Part shown: positions 1-10,856 of the stretch, piece by piece | Layout of the letters: each line of letters opens with the position of its first letter | Numbering within the stretch: the first letter of the stretch is position 1 | Assembly: GCA_905221605.1 (NCBI GenBank) | Contig: CAJNDS010002269.1 | Coordinates: 432,094-496,093, forward strand | Direction of reading: 5' to 3' | DNA length: 64,000 nucleotides | Source of the DNA: Symbiodinium natans | Lineage: Eukaryota; Sar; Dinophyceae; Suessiales; Symbiodiniaceae | Translations under genes and position numbers: made by a program | Notes under the pieces: model-generated | Databases searched by the model: none | What the model was told of the DNA's origin: nothing | The model's input: only the letters and a program-made list of their open reading frames with translations

Positions 1-402
1 ACAAAGACCTTAAGGAGACCTTCAAAAACCCTAGACAAAAGCCCAAAACAAACTTGAACAACCTAAGGTAGGAGGCAGAGTGCCGGGACCAATAATTAAA
101 AAGGAGCCCGAACTTATACACCCGCCACGAAATGTAATAACCCTAAAACCCTATAAAACAAGCTGACCCTGAACCCGAAATCTGCTTCAGATTCTCTCGC
201 CCCACACCGAAAAGGCATCTTAGCGCTCAAGGGTTGGCACTTCAACTTCGGGTTTTGGGCCTTCAGGGATTCTAATGTCGATAGGGATTAGGGCTTAGGG
301 TTTAGGGTTTAGGGTTATAGGGAATTAGGTTCAGGGCATCCATGGGGAATTTAGGGGGTTTTGGGGCTCAGGGTTTCTACCTAGGGTAATGCCAGATCTG
401 GC

Positions 403-3400
403 CTCCGGCTGGCGGGAGATGCCATCAATGCAGCGGCCGCTGGCAATGCCCTGAGCCCCCCTAAACACTGGGGACCCATGTGAGCCTAATACGCTGTAGC
501 TGAAGACAGGATAGACTTTCATTCAGGATACCTTAAGCTACAACATGAGACCTCTGGTATAAGAATGTAGATTCCTGAAGTAAGGGGTCACTGGCTCTTT
601 GGGGAGACTGGGGAAAGGCACCCTGCAAGATTAAGCTATAAGCCTTGCGATACGCAGGGCTCTGTTTGAGGGAGCTGGGGAGGGAGGGAAACTGTGGGGA
701 GATTGAAGCAACACTCATGGCAACAACTTGCGTCAAGAGGACTTGTGCCTGAACACCTGCAATCCTGAAAGCTGCTAGACCCCACCCTAAACCCTAAACC
801 CTAAACCCTAAACCCTAAACCCTAAACAGGGTTTACGGAAGGACTTCTGGGGCTTCAGCTTAAGGGCTTAGCCGGTACCAAGTTTGCCTTGCACAGCGTC
901 TGGTTGTTCTGCTGCCTTTTGGTCGCGACACCACCATCCTCTGATCCAGTGGCAACCCTAAACCCTAAACCCTCAACCCTAAACCCTAAACCCTAAACCC
1001 TAAACCCTAAACCCAAAACCCTACCAAGGAGTCGATTCGCGGAGAGAACTTGCGCAAAGCTGCTGCTGCCACCTGCGGCGCTGTCATGTTGAGCACCGCC
1101 GGCACAGCTGCTCCGTTGATGGCCATGAGAACCCCTGGTAACCCTAAACCCTAAACCCTAAACCCCAAACCCCAAACCCTAATTCCCAAACCCTCAACCC
1201 TGAAGCGCAGCCATCCACTTCTGGGGCGGCTGCAGCATGCAGGTCACAGGCGGTCACAGGTACGTGCTCCTTAGGGTTTAGGGTTTAGGGTTTAGGGTTT
1301 AGGGTTTAGGGTTTAGGGTAACCCTAGACCCTAAACCGGGGCTACCAGCAGATGTGTTCGAAAAAACCTATAAAATCCCTACGTAAGTACGGCTGCAAGC
1401 ACCCCCGGAAGGTCCTAAAGCTAGAGCTTCCCTGAAACTGCCCAGTTGCCCATAAAGTCTCCAAGAAACTCCCAACCCCCTTTGAACCGATCCAATCCAC
1501 GCCCGGCCTGGCTGGGGTTTAGGGTTTGGGGTTTGGGGTTTGGGGTTTGGGGTTTAGGGTTTAGGGTTTAGGGTTTAGGGTTTAGGGTTTAGGGTTTAGG
1601 GTTTAGGGTAAAGGGTAACCCTAAACCCTAAACCCCAAGAAGCTTCGGCCTGGCCCACGCCCGAGCCGATGGCGGCGAGGCCAATGGCGAAGCCGGCGCC
1701 GATGGCGGAGAGCGCCGGGATCCACACGGCGCCGTCCTGCGCGCAAGGCTGGGGAAGCCCCTCCAGCTGCTGATTCCGGTTTGGGGTTTAGGGCGTATAA
1801 GGGTTTAGGGTTTAATGTTCAGGGATTAGGGTGTGTACGGTTTAGGGTTTAGTATCAAGGCACCTCTCACCCTGAGCTGCAAAACCCCTGGCTTCTGTGC
1901 ATACATTCCTACCCTACGCACATGAAGGCAGATAGACACACAGGTCACACAGACTGCTCGATAGACAGACGCATGTGCAGAGATTGAGCATTTATAATCC
2001 CCCAAAGGGACCCTAGCACCGGCCCAGGGTCTCCTGGCATGTTCTCCAACAGCACAAGCCCCCCCCCCCCCCCCGCACCCCGCACGGGCTTCGAGTACTG
2101 TACTACTCTTGGGAGTTTTCCCCATTCGACTAACTTGTAGGGTCTGGGGTTTATGAGGGGTAGGTACCTAGGGAACCTTAGGGAAGCTTAGGGAGCCTTA
2201 GGGAGTAGTAGGGAGTATTAGGGACCCTTGGGTTACATACCCCCCTTCAGTAGGGAGTATCACGGACCCTTGGGCTACATACCCCCCTTGAACCCCCCGT
2301 CCCTTGAGAACTCTATGACCAACCTAGACCTTCAAACAGGCATCTCTTTTCTAAACCCTAAGCCCCCCCCCCCCCCCCGAAGTAAATACCTTCTGAACCC
2401 GAAGCCCCCTTTGGACCTTCTAAGCCCTAAACCCTTGAACCTTTAAAACCTAAGCCCCTTGGACCCCAAACCCTAAACCCTAAACACCCTAAGCTCTTAG
2501 ACCTAAGCCTCAGATCCTGTTATAAACCACTTTCTAACCCTAGACACAGCCTTCTTAGTAACCCATGTAAACCTTTTGAACGCCAAACACACTTAAAACA
2601 TACAAAACTTACAACCGCTGAAACATTAAAACCTCATCGCGTTCAACAATAAACTTGAACAGAACAAGTGGAGACAAAACGCCAAAAAACAAGCTAAAGC
2701 AACCTTGAAAACAAAACCGAAAAAAAGACCCCAAACCCTAAACCCCAAACCCTACCCCAGACCCCAGATCCCAGACCCTAAACCCTAAACCCCAAACCCC
2801 ACAGAAAGACCGGTTTAGGGTTTAGGGTTTAGGGTTTAGGGTTTAGGACTCGGCGCCTCGGCATGGACCACCTCCGGGGCTGCCAGCGTCACGGCGCCTC
2901 TGCGCGCTGCTAGTGTTTAGGGTTCGGGGTTTAGGGTTTAAGGTTCAGGGTTAAGGGTTTAGAGTGTAGGGTTCTAGGGTTGGAAAAATTTATGGTTTCA
3001 GGGCTTAGCGTTGAGGGTTAGGGTTGGAGGATTTAGGGGTTCAGGCTTTTTGGGGTTCAGGGTTTTAGGGTTTTAGGGCTGTGTTGGAGGGGTTGGTGTG
3101 AAAAGGGGGGAGCGTGAATGAAATTCCTGAGGGTTTGGGGTTTTGGGGGGTTTGGGGGGTTTGGGGGTTTGGGGGTTTGGGGGTTTATTAATTTAAGTTT
3201 TGGGCTCTGGGTTGAAGGGTTTGGGGTTTCAGGGTTTAGGCTTTGGGGCTCGAACTGCCTGGCCTCTATTGTGACGAGCATACTCGCATAGAGACAAAAA
3301 AAAACCACCTAAACCCTAAACCCTAAGCTGCAAGAAGGCTTCTGCATGCCGATGTCACAGTAGCACCCTTCTAACTTTTGACATGTTGGAGCGTACAAAC

Positions 3401-5570
3401 AACTTAAACCCTAAACCCTAAACCCTAAACCCTAAACCCTAAACCCTAAATAAAAAAGCCCTTAAACCCCCACAGGACCTCATCCCCAGAACCATGGCAT
3501 CCTGCCCTCAGAGGTTTTTGGGGGTTGCGGATTCTCAACGCGCTTGTCCAAAACTGTATGCACTCCCTCTCAAGCAATCTGCAGATTCGTGCTGCAGCAC
3601 CAGCATATCCGCACGTCACGATACGAAGCAATCATACATCTCCGGCGGTTCTTCCGAAAAAACAAGATCCGAAGGCCCTAGGGCCCAAAGAGCATAGAGC
3701 ACTGCAGACTCCTAAGCAGCTCACCCCGAAACACACCTCTTTGCTTTTCCGGAACTCGGACGGGTTCCGCTTAGCCTTTGCCGGCGGCCACATGGCAAAC
3801 TAAGTGGACCAATCTAGGGGAAGTGTCGGGCTCTTCTGGTTCTGGTGCCTCGCAGCAAGTGCACCACCTCTGCATGACCACTCTCAGACGCACACATCAG
3901 GGCCGTGTTACCATGGCTGTTTCTGAAGCCCTTGGCCGCACCCGCTTGCAATAGCAAGCCCACCACCTCAACGTGGCCAGTTCTAGATGCGCTGATGAGG
4001 GCCGTGTTGCCATCTTCGTCTCTCCAATCTTTCTCCGAGCCAGCTTCCAAGAGCAGGCGCACCGCCTCAGTATGGCCATTCGTAGATGCACGGAGGAGGG
4101 CCGTGGTGCCATCATCGTCAGCCAGGTCCTTGGCACCGGCTTCCAACAGCAAGCGCACCACCTCAACGTGACCGTTTGCGGACGCAGCAAGGAGGGCTGT
4201 CTCGCCATCCGGGTCCGTCACGTCCTTGTCCACACCGGCTTGCAACAGCAAGCGCACCACCTCAGCCTCTCCAGCAGACGCTGCTTGACAAAGCTCCGTA
4301 GCAGGTCCTGGGCCCTTCACATGGGACGACAGAGCCATCTGCAACTCCATGGGCGCTCCTAACTTATCAGGCTCAGACAGCCGCCTGCCGTCGTGCAGGA
4401 GTTGCTGAAGGCACACAGGAATCCCAAGCTTGGCTCGAAGGTGGCGCTGCAATGACTCAACATCACTCAGATCCTCCACGGGTATGGCTGCCAGCTCTTC
4501 CCCCGAGACCCTCCAAACACGGATCACATTGGCCGCCGGTCCGGCAGTCGCATCGCCATGGCACATGGCAATATCAAAACAGCGAAAGTTGTCAATGTAA
4601 TTGCTGGGAGATAAGAGAGACCCAAAGGGATACCCTCAACTATTTGGATTGGAATATACTGTAATTAATCTGCAAGCCTCCACTCAGAGCCAAAGCGAAA
4701 AAAGTATACCCAGCTTCTTGTCTTTGACAAGGGGCTCCAGTGTAGCAGCTAGCTGCAACGTCACTTTAGAAACAAGGGGCTCCAGTATCAACTCTCCCCA
4801 TGCCCTACCGAGAGACACATGTATATAGAAATATATTTGTATATATATATAATGCAAAATGTATAATATGCCAAGAACTAAGTTTTTGGGATGCTACGGC
4901 TTAGACAGAACATCCCCGCCCTCCAAGGCCCCCCCCCCCCCCCCATATGTCTGCGGCCACACCGCTCAGGGCAGCAGTTGCAGCGGGCATCGTTGGTGCC
5001 GGTGCCGTGCGGGGTGCGGCCACGAAGGCTGTGAAGAGTGCTCCTCTCAGGATTTCCTAAACCCTAAACCCGAAACCCTAAACCCTAAACCCTAAACCCT
5101 CGGGCTGAGGAATGAGTGTCAGGGCTAGGGCTTTGCATGAACGGTTGCATTCGCTTTGACAGTTCCGGGGGTGGGAGGGTCGAAGTTTCGGGCTTGAGGG
5201 CTTTGGTCCTAGGGGACTTGCAGGCTCATGGGTGGTTGTGGCCAGGCTACCAGAAGATTACCCCAAGAGCCTTCAAGCAGACCCTTATAAGCCTGTAAAA
5301 TTCCCAAGTTGCACCTGGTTTCTAAGATCTGGGAACCCTACCCCCTCACCCCCAAACCCAAAACTCGAACCCTTCTGCCTACCACCCCAGCCCTAAACCC
5401 TAAACCTAAAAGCCTAAACCCTAAAAAGCCTGAACCATAACCCTCCAAAACCCTAAAACTCTGAAGCCCCAATCCCTAAACCCTAAACCCTAAACCCTAA
5501 ACCCAAAGCGCTCAAGGCCCTGGCCGCTGCAGAGCAGCACGGCGCCGGTGAAGATCAGGGAGCGGGCCAT
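403..5570 (-). CDS. atpH: Plastid ATP synthase subunit c, tandem copy 1 (partial, exons 1-5 of 8)
   Basis: Nuclear gene for the c-ring subunit of plastid F-type ATP synthase. Exons by my reading: 1, 5525-5570; 2, 4966-5043; 3, 2857-2897; 4, 1650-1736; 5, 403-450. Exons 6-8 lie beyond the left edge. Exon 1 encodes a signal-peptide start ([16 protein letters not shown]), exon 2 a plastid transit region with an FVAAPR motif, and exon 3 a stretch ending VVHAE. Exon 4 carries helix 1 with the glycine-rich face ([19 protein letters not shown]) and exon 5 the polar loop ISRQPE. All five introns start with GC and the exons begin after AG. Exon 2 is one codon shorter than in the other copies. Intron 2 holds a nested ankyrin gene. 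The start is the ATG of MARS, preceded by CAG|G. The identity is firm; the targeting steps are inferred from the family. Confidence 0.93.
785..828. repeat. Telomere-like array (CCCTAAA)n
   Basis: Six CCCTAAA heptamers inside intron 4 of atpH copy 1. Confidence 0.9.
955..1024. repeat. Telomere-like array (CCCTAAA)n
   Basis: About nine units with two variants, intron 4 of copy 1; unique islands flank it on both sides. Confidence 0.9.
1271..1337. repeat. Fold-back telomere-like array, TTTAGGG to CCCTAAA
   Basis: Seven TTTAGGG units switch at about 1320 to CCCTA-type units through AGGGTAACCCT, the orientation expected at a telomere-telomere fusion. Confidence 0.85.
1516..1636. repeat. Fold-back telomere-like array, TTTAGGG to CCCTAAA
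   Basis: TTTGGGG and TTTAGGG units turn into CCCTAAA at about 1617, ending 14 bp from the end of exon 4 of copy 1. Confidence 0.85.
3403..3450. repeat. Telomere-like array (CCCTAAA)n
   Basis: Six units in intron 2 of copy 1, 0.36 kb beyond the stop of the nested ankyrin gene. Confidence 0.9.
3814..4566 (-). CDS. Ubiquitin-like / ankyrin-repeat protein nested in an atpH intron
   Basis: A 250-aa uninterrupted ORF from ATG at 4566 to TAG at 3814. Residues about 15-80 look like a beta-grasp ubiquitin-like domain of the kind common in dinoflagellate ankyrin proteins ([15 protein letters not shown], then [13 protein letters not shown]). Residues about 88-240 hold five ankyrin repeats with the usual [21 protein letters not shown] pattern. 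It lies inside intron 2 of atpH copy 1, same strand, and has no introns although its host gene is intron-rich, which suggests a retroposed copy. I see no spliced-leader relic in front of the ATG. Ankyrin repeats mediate protein binding; the partner cannot be predicted. Whether it is expressed separately or only removed as intron RNA is unknown. Confidence 0.8.
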   Translation of the reverse strand: MCHGDATAGPAANVIRVWRVSGEELAAIPVEDLSDVESLQRHLRAKLGIPVCLQQLLHDGRRLSEPDKLGAPMELQMALSSHVKGPGPATELCQAASAGEAEVVRLLLQAGVDKDVTDPDGETALLAASANGHVEVVRLLLEAGAKDLADDDGTTALLRASTNGHTEAVRLLLEAGSEKDWRDEDGNTALISASRTGHVEVVGLLLQAGAAKGFRNSHGNTALMCASESGHAEVVHLLRGTRTRRARHFP

Positions 5571-6130
5571 CCTGGGTCGGTCACGAGCCGGGGGGGTTTA
5601 GGGTTTCGGGTTTAGGGTTTAGCGTTTAGGGCTTTTAGCGGTTTTAGGGCTTTAGGGGTTGTAGGGTTTTGGGGTTGCAGGGTTTGAGGGCTTAGGGGTT
5701 CAGGCGTGAGGGTTTGAGCACGCAGCCCGAAACCGTTGGGGTTTCAGGGAAAGTTGAGGGTTTTAGGGCCTGGAAGGTTGGGGGTTGAGCGAGTACTGTT
5801 TCGGGACCTATCTTCTAAAGAATTATGCCCGGTGCAGTGTGGTTTAGGGATTAGGGTTTAGGGTTGAGAGGGTACAGGAGGGCCCCTCCCCCCCCCCCCC
5901 CCCCCCGCGGCCAAAACCTGAAATCCTCCAACTTTGTTTTGCAGAACTTGGCCTGGGGTCGGTTCAGGGTGAAGCTTTGCAGTGAACACTTCCAACCTTA
6001 CCTGGGTTCAAGACTCATGGCGATTCGGTTTAGGGCTTAGGGGTATACGTTTAGGGTTTCGGTTTTAGGATTGGGGTTTAGGGACATCACAGGCACATCG
6101 AAGCCCTGCCATCCCACTTCAGCCATGCAT

Positions 6131-6200
6131 CTTGATGATAGTGTTGCGTGAGGTGCGCGAGCAAAGGTGCGGGACACAGTGAAGCTGGGCCAAAATGCAG
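6131..6200 (-). promoter_or_regulatory. Conserved upstream segment, atpH copy 1
   Basis: About 0.6 kb upstream of the copy 1 ATG. Read on the minus strand it holds TTTTGGCCCAGC, then TGTGTCCCGCACC, shared with the corresponding segments of the other copies, while the surrounding sequence is unrelated telomere-like repeat. Probably promoter plus first 5' UTR exon or trans-splice acceptor; the exact role is inferred from conservation and position only. This is the most diverged of the four. Confidence 0.5.
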
Positions 6201-7075
6201 CACATCAATCACGACCCTCTCCAAACCCCGGCCCTGCACCCTATAAACCCCTAACGAGGGCCCCAAAAAACAGCGCCTAAATCATCAGCAGTTATATCTG
6301 GGTTATACTTTCCGGGCAACTACAGCCATGGCTATAGCTGGTTGTCGCTGTACTTACAACTGCCCAAGAACGTGCAAGTAAACCCTCGAACTTAAAGCGC
6401 CCTACAAACACGAGACCGGAAACAAACATTAAGCCCTGAGCCTTTAAAACACCAAAGCCTGAAACCCTTGCGGTTTTAAGCCGACCTGCTTTGACGAAAC
6501 ACAGCCACAATCAGATGTCTTGCGTCTGGTTCCTTCGGATGGCCTCGAGTTCAGAACCCCAAGCCTCCTGTGTTTTGATTCAAAACTCCATTGACAATGT
6601 AGGATTCTGAGGTAGCCTACAGTGCAGTAGGTTTTGGGCTCTTCAAGGCGAACCCTGCAACCCAAATTCTACATCCGAAAGACCTGAACATTAACATCTA
6701 AACCTTCAACCTCGAAAGGGGGAGAGCCGATCGAATGATGAAGGTCCGTGAATGAGCAAGTGGATAGCAAGTGGAGCGAGGAGAAGTGGTGAGGAGACTG
6801 GTAGGTGACTGAGTGCGCACATGAAGTGCCACGGAAAGAGTGGCGATGAGCGACTGACTGGGTTCAAGGTTGAGAGCGAGTCATGAGCTAGAGTGTGAGG
6901 TGGATGCGTACATGACGCTACTGCCTTTGCTTGAGCAAAGTGAGCCGACAATTGTTAGCATTGAGTGAACCAGTGTGGTGAGCGACCGCATTGGGCGAGC
7001 GAAGTAGTTGGTACCTGAATGACTGTAAGAGATTCAGGTGACTGCATGGAGCGAACGAATAATGGAAGCAAAAAT

Positions 7076-7152
7076 ACTAAGCATGATCATAATCATAATA
7101 ATAAGAATAATATTTATTAGTATAACAATAACTTATTATACTGATAACAAGT
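7076..7152. other. AT-rich island
   Basis: ATAATAATAAG-type sequence, nearly free of G and C, in the spacer between atpH copies 1 and 2. A second island lies at about 10096-10290 in intron 3 of copy 2. Both contrast sharply with the GC-rich exons. Confidence 0.7.
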
Positions 7153-7403
7153 GAGATTTGCGAGTGCATGAAGGCTCGCAGCAGCTTATCCGCGCCTTTT
7201 GTTGAGCCCGCGCTCGCATCGCCTCATCTTCTTCAATCGTACACAAAGGCTCCTAGAGAGTGATCGCTATGTCCTTACGAACAGCTACCTTTCACAGCAT
7301 GGTCGGCGGCACAGAGAGTACGCTGTCGAGCTGCTCATGACTTGGCCTCAGCCCTCCGCCGACCCTGCAGCGCTTGGAAAACTTTCCCGCATCTCCGCTG
7401 TGC

Positions 7404-10400
7404 TCACTTGATCAGAGGGTTCGCGAAGAGGAGCACCTGGGCATCGTGATGTCTTGCAGGGCTCGCGAGCTTTGCGAGCTGGGCCTCGTTGCTAAGTTCC
7501 TAAGCTCAAACAAGGCTTTTTACTACGTTGGCCATTAAAACGCCATCTCGCCTACCAAGTAGATGTGCGGCTCGTCTGGAGCCCGCATCATCTGACTGGG
7601 CTGCAGCGCAAAAGGCCTGAAACCCAGAGAAACACACGGACCCTACACCCCCATGTACATGCATCTTCTTGTGTTGAGCCGAACCTGCCTAAATACTTTG
7701 TCGGAAGGTGAGGTCAGCGAGGTGGTCGGGTCTAGGACAGGCTCAGGAGGGTCGCCCCGCCCATACACCTCGAACATGCAGAGTGCCCCAACCCTTATGC
7801 TAATAAACCTTTATACTAATATAAACCCTAAACCCTTATACTGATACACCCTTATACTATGAAACCCTTATACGACTACCATGAAATAGCCAATGTTGAA
7901 AACATTATGTATACCTAGGGTGTGTGCACTCTCCCAACTTCACCCTCCCTTAAGGCTCGTGCCAGGGCAATCACCAGACCGTAGATGGTCAGGGACTCCA
8001 TGAAGGCCAGGGACAGCAGCCTCGAACACGCTTGAACTCTGAATTTCTTGGGGTTGGGGACTTCCCTAACCCAGCCCTAAGTTTTAAAAGCCCTAACCCC
8101 TAAGCCCTAAGCCCTCAGCCCTCAGCCCTGAGCCCTGAGCCCTGAGCCCTGAGCCCTAAGCCCTGAGCCCTAAGCCCTAAAAGCCCTAAGCCCTAAGCCC
8201 TAAGCCCTGAGCCCTGAGCCCTGAGCCCTAAGCCCTGAGCCCTAAGCCCTAAAAGCCCTAAGCCCTGAGCCCTAAGCCCTAAATGCCCTAAGCCCTAAGC
8301 CCGAAGCACCTACAAGTTCTTTTGGGGGCCCCTGGTGGTTGCATTCGGCCCAGCAGCAGCACACCGCGGAGGTCATCCGCAACCTGCGCATGCGGGTTTG
8401 GCTGGACAAGGGTGAGGAGTGCGCGCCCTCAAGTTGGGTCCCCATGTAATACACTCTACATAATCAGAGCCCATACTTCGGATCCCTCTAAACAAGGGTA
8501 AGGGACCATACTAAGGGCCCATGGTTTCCGACGTTAGAAGGGTTTGGATTTTGGTTCGGGTTTAAGATTTAGGGGCTGCACCTGGACCAGTGAACCACGT
8601 GCCCTTCATGGGGCGAAGGGTTAAAGAGCCTACTACACATACTTGAAAATCACCGCAGATTCGAAAAAAAAAACTGCCCCGTAAGTCTAAGACATGAATG
8701 AATTATCACCTTCTTGATGCCCAATCCTTAACCAAAATGGGCAGCACAGGTGGTTCCATGCCTTCTACGGCCCTTCAAAGGGAGATCCGCACATTCCTAC
8801 CTCCCCCCTAAATCAACCTCTGGTCAGGGTTTAGGGTTTAGGGTTTAGGGTTAGAGTTTAGGGTTTAGGGTTTAGGGTTTAGGGCTTAGGGCTTAGGGTT
8901 TAGGGTTTAGGGTTTAGGGTTTAGGGTTTAGGGGTTAGGGGTTAAGGGTTTAGGGTTCGGGTTTCGGGTTTCGGGTTTCGGGTTTCGGGGTTCGGGTTTC
9001 GGGTTTAGGGTTTTGGGTTTTGGGTTTTGGGTTTTGGGTTTAGGGTTTTGAGCTTCGGGTGTGCCGTTTTGGGGGTTTTAGGGTCTCAGGGCTTCAGAAA
9101 GTTCAGGCTGGCGAAGCAGCGTGCGCACGCATGCACAAACAAAACCATGTGAGGCCTCCGGCTGGCGGGAGATGCCATCAATGCAGCGGCCGCTGGCGAT
9201 GCCCTGATTCCCCGAAGGTTTAGGGGAGCGCGGGCGGGGGAATTGGATGGCTCAGACTGACACCCCTTGAGGAATTCCACCCGAGCACAGTACTTTAGCA
9301 CAACTCTAACATAAAGCCCAGAACATTAAGACCTGAAACCCTGAAACCCCCTGAACAAAAATCCCTACGTAAGGCTTTAAACGCCCTAAGCCACTTGAAG
9401 CCCCAGACGCTTAACAATCCTGAAGCCCAACAATATAGGCTTCCAACAATATCCGGAAGACCAAAGTGTATCCCTAAACCCTAAACCCTAAACCCTAGAC
9501 CCTAAACCCTAAACCCTAAACCCTACACCCTACACCCTACACCCAAAACCCCAAGAAGCTTCGGCCTGGCCCACGCCCGAGCCGATGGCGGCGAGGCCAA
9601 TGGCGAAGCCGGCGCCGATGGCGGAGAGCGCCGGGATCCACACGGCACCGCCCTGCGTTTCGGGAGGAAGAAGGGGTCTCGGGTTTAATTAGTGTATAAG
9701 GGCTTAGGGTTTAAGGTTTCGGGTTTTAATTAGTATATAAGGTTTAGGGTGTAAGGTTTCGGGTTTTAATTAGGGTGTAGAAGGGTTTAGGGCTTTAGGT
9801 TGCGGGTTTAGTTAGTGTATAAGGGTTTAGGGTTTAAGGTTTCGGGTTTGAAGTAGGGTGTAGAAGGGTTTGGGGTTTTAGGTTTCGGGTTTAGTTCGTG
9901 TATGAGGGGGTCTAAGGTTTAGGGTGTATAAGGGTTTAGAGGTTCAGGTGTAGAGTCTCGGGTGGAGAAGGCTTAGGGCCTGAGCGGGTCCCAACTAGAG
10001 GGTTGAGGGCTTGGGGGGGGGGGGGGGGGGTTGAGGGTTTAGGGCTGAACCCTAAACCCTAAACCCCTACAATTTTAACCTGACCTCGGCTATAGCTTTT
10101 TTTTACTATTATATAAGGATTTATTTTGTCTTAATTATCTAACATTAATTATTTTACTTATATAAATAGTATGTTTAATTGCTGTTTTTATTCATAGCTG
10201 ATTGATTGATGGTGCTGCTTATTTCAGGAATTATACAGTATATATGCTTTAATATCAGATTCAATTAACATTCTTTATTTCCTGAAGCCCACAAGCCCAC
10301 AAGCCCACAAGCCCAAAAGCCCAAAAACCCACAAGCCCAAAAGCCCGGATCCTAAATCTCGGTCCCTCAAGTCGTGCAGGGGCATTATGGGTGTCATGGC

Positions 10401-10822
10401 CTGGGGCTCCCGGGGGAGGCTCTGGGTTCCCAGACACTCCAAAACCCCCTTAATTAAGGAATGTACCTTAAATTATAGTAGGAACCCTAGTATGATTTAA
10501 GTTATATTCCTTAAATTATAGTAGGAACCCTAGTATGATTTAAGTTATATTCCTTAACTAAGGGGTTTTGGAGTCTCTGGGTTTGCATGTCTAAGCAACT
10601 TTGAGCGAAAGGGCGCGTCATCCGACCCAACCCTTCAAAGGCTTCCGAGGCTTCGGGTTTTTAGGGTTTAGGGTTTAGGGTTTAGGGTTTAGGGTTTAGG
10701 GTTTATAAGTACAACCGGGCAACTTCGAAGCCTCCAAGGCAGCCTACATGCCCCTCCGAAACGAGGCCCAAATCTGCAGTTGTCATAGGATGCCCACCTA
10801 ACCCCCGCCCCCACACACACCG

Positions 10823-10856
<34 letters not shown>

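Larger units (their letters stand above)
5571..7403. other. Intergenic spacer between atpH copies 1 and 2
   Basis: Holds the copy 1 upstream segment, a poly(C) run near 5886-5906, a stretch rich in GAGTGA-like words at about 6720-7040, an AT-rich island at 7076-7152 and, just beyond the copy 2 stop codon, its likely 3' UTR. The short ORFs here show no domain and I do not call them. Confidence 0.6.

Noticed and set aside
1021-1138. Unique island in atpH copy 1 intron 4 with open frames on both strands
   Set aside because: No counterpart in the other copies at this position, so not an atpH exon; no recognised domain.
3897-4362. ORFs on both strands overlapping the ankyrin gene
   Set aside because: Shadow frames of the ankyrin repeats; the 250-aa frame alone shows domain patterns.
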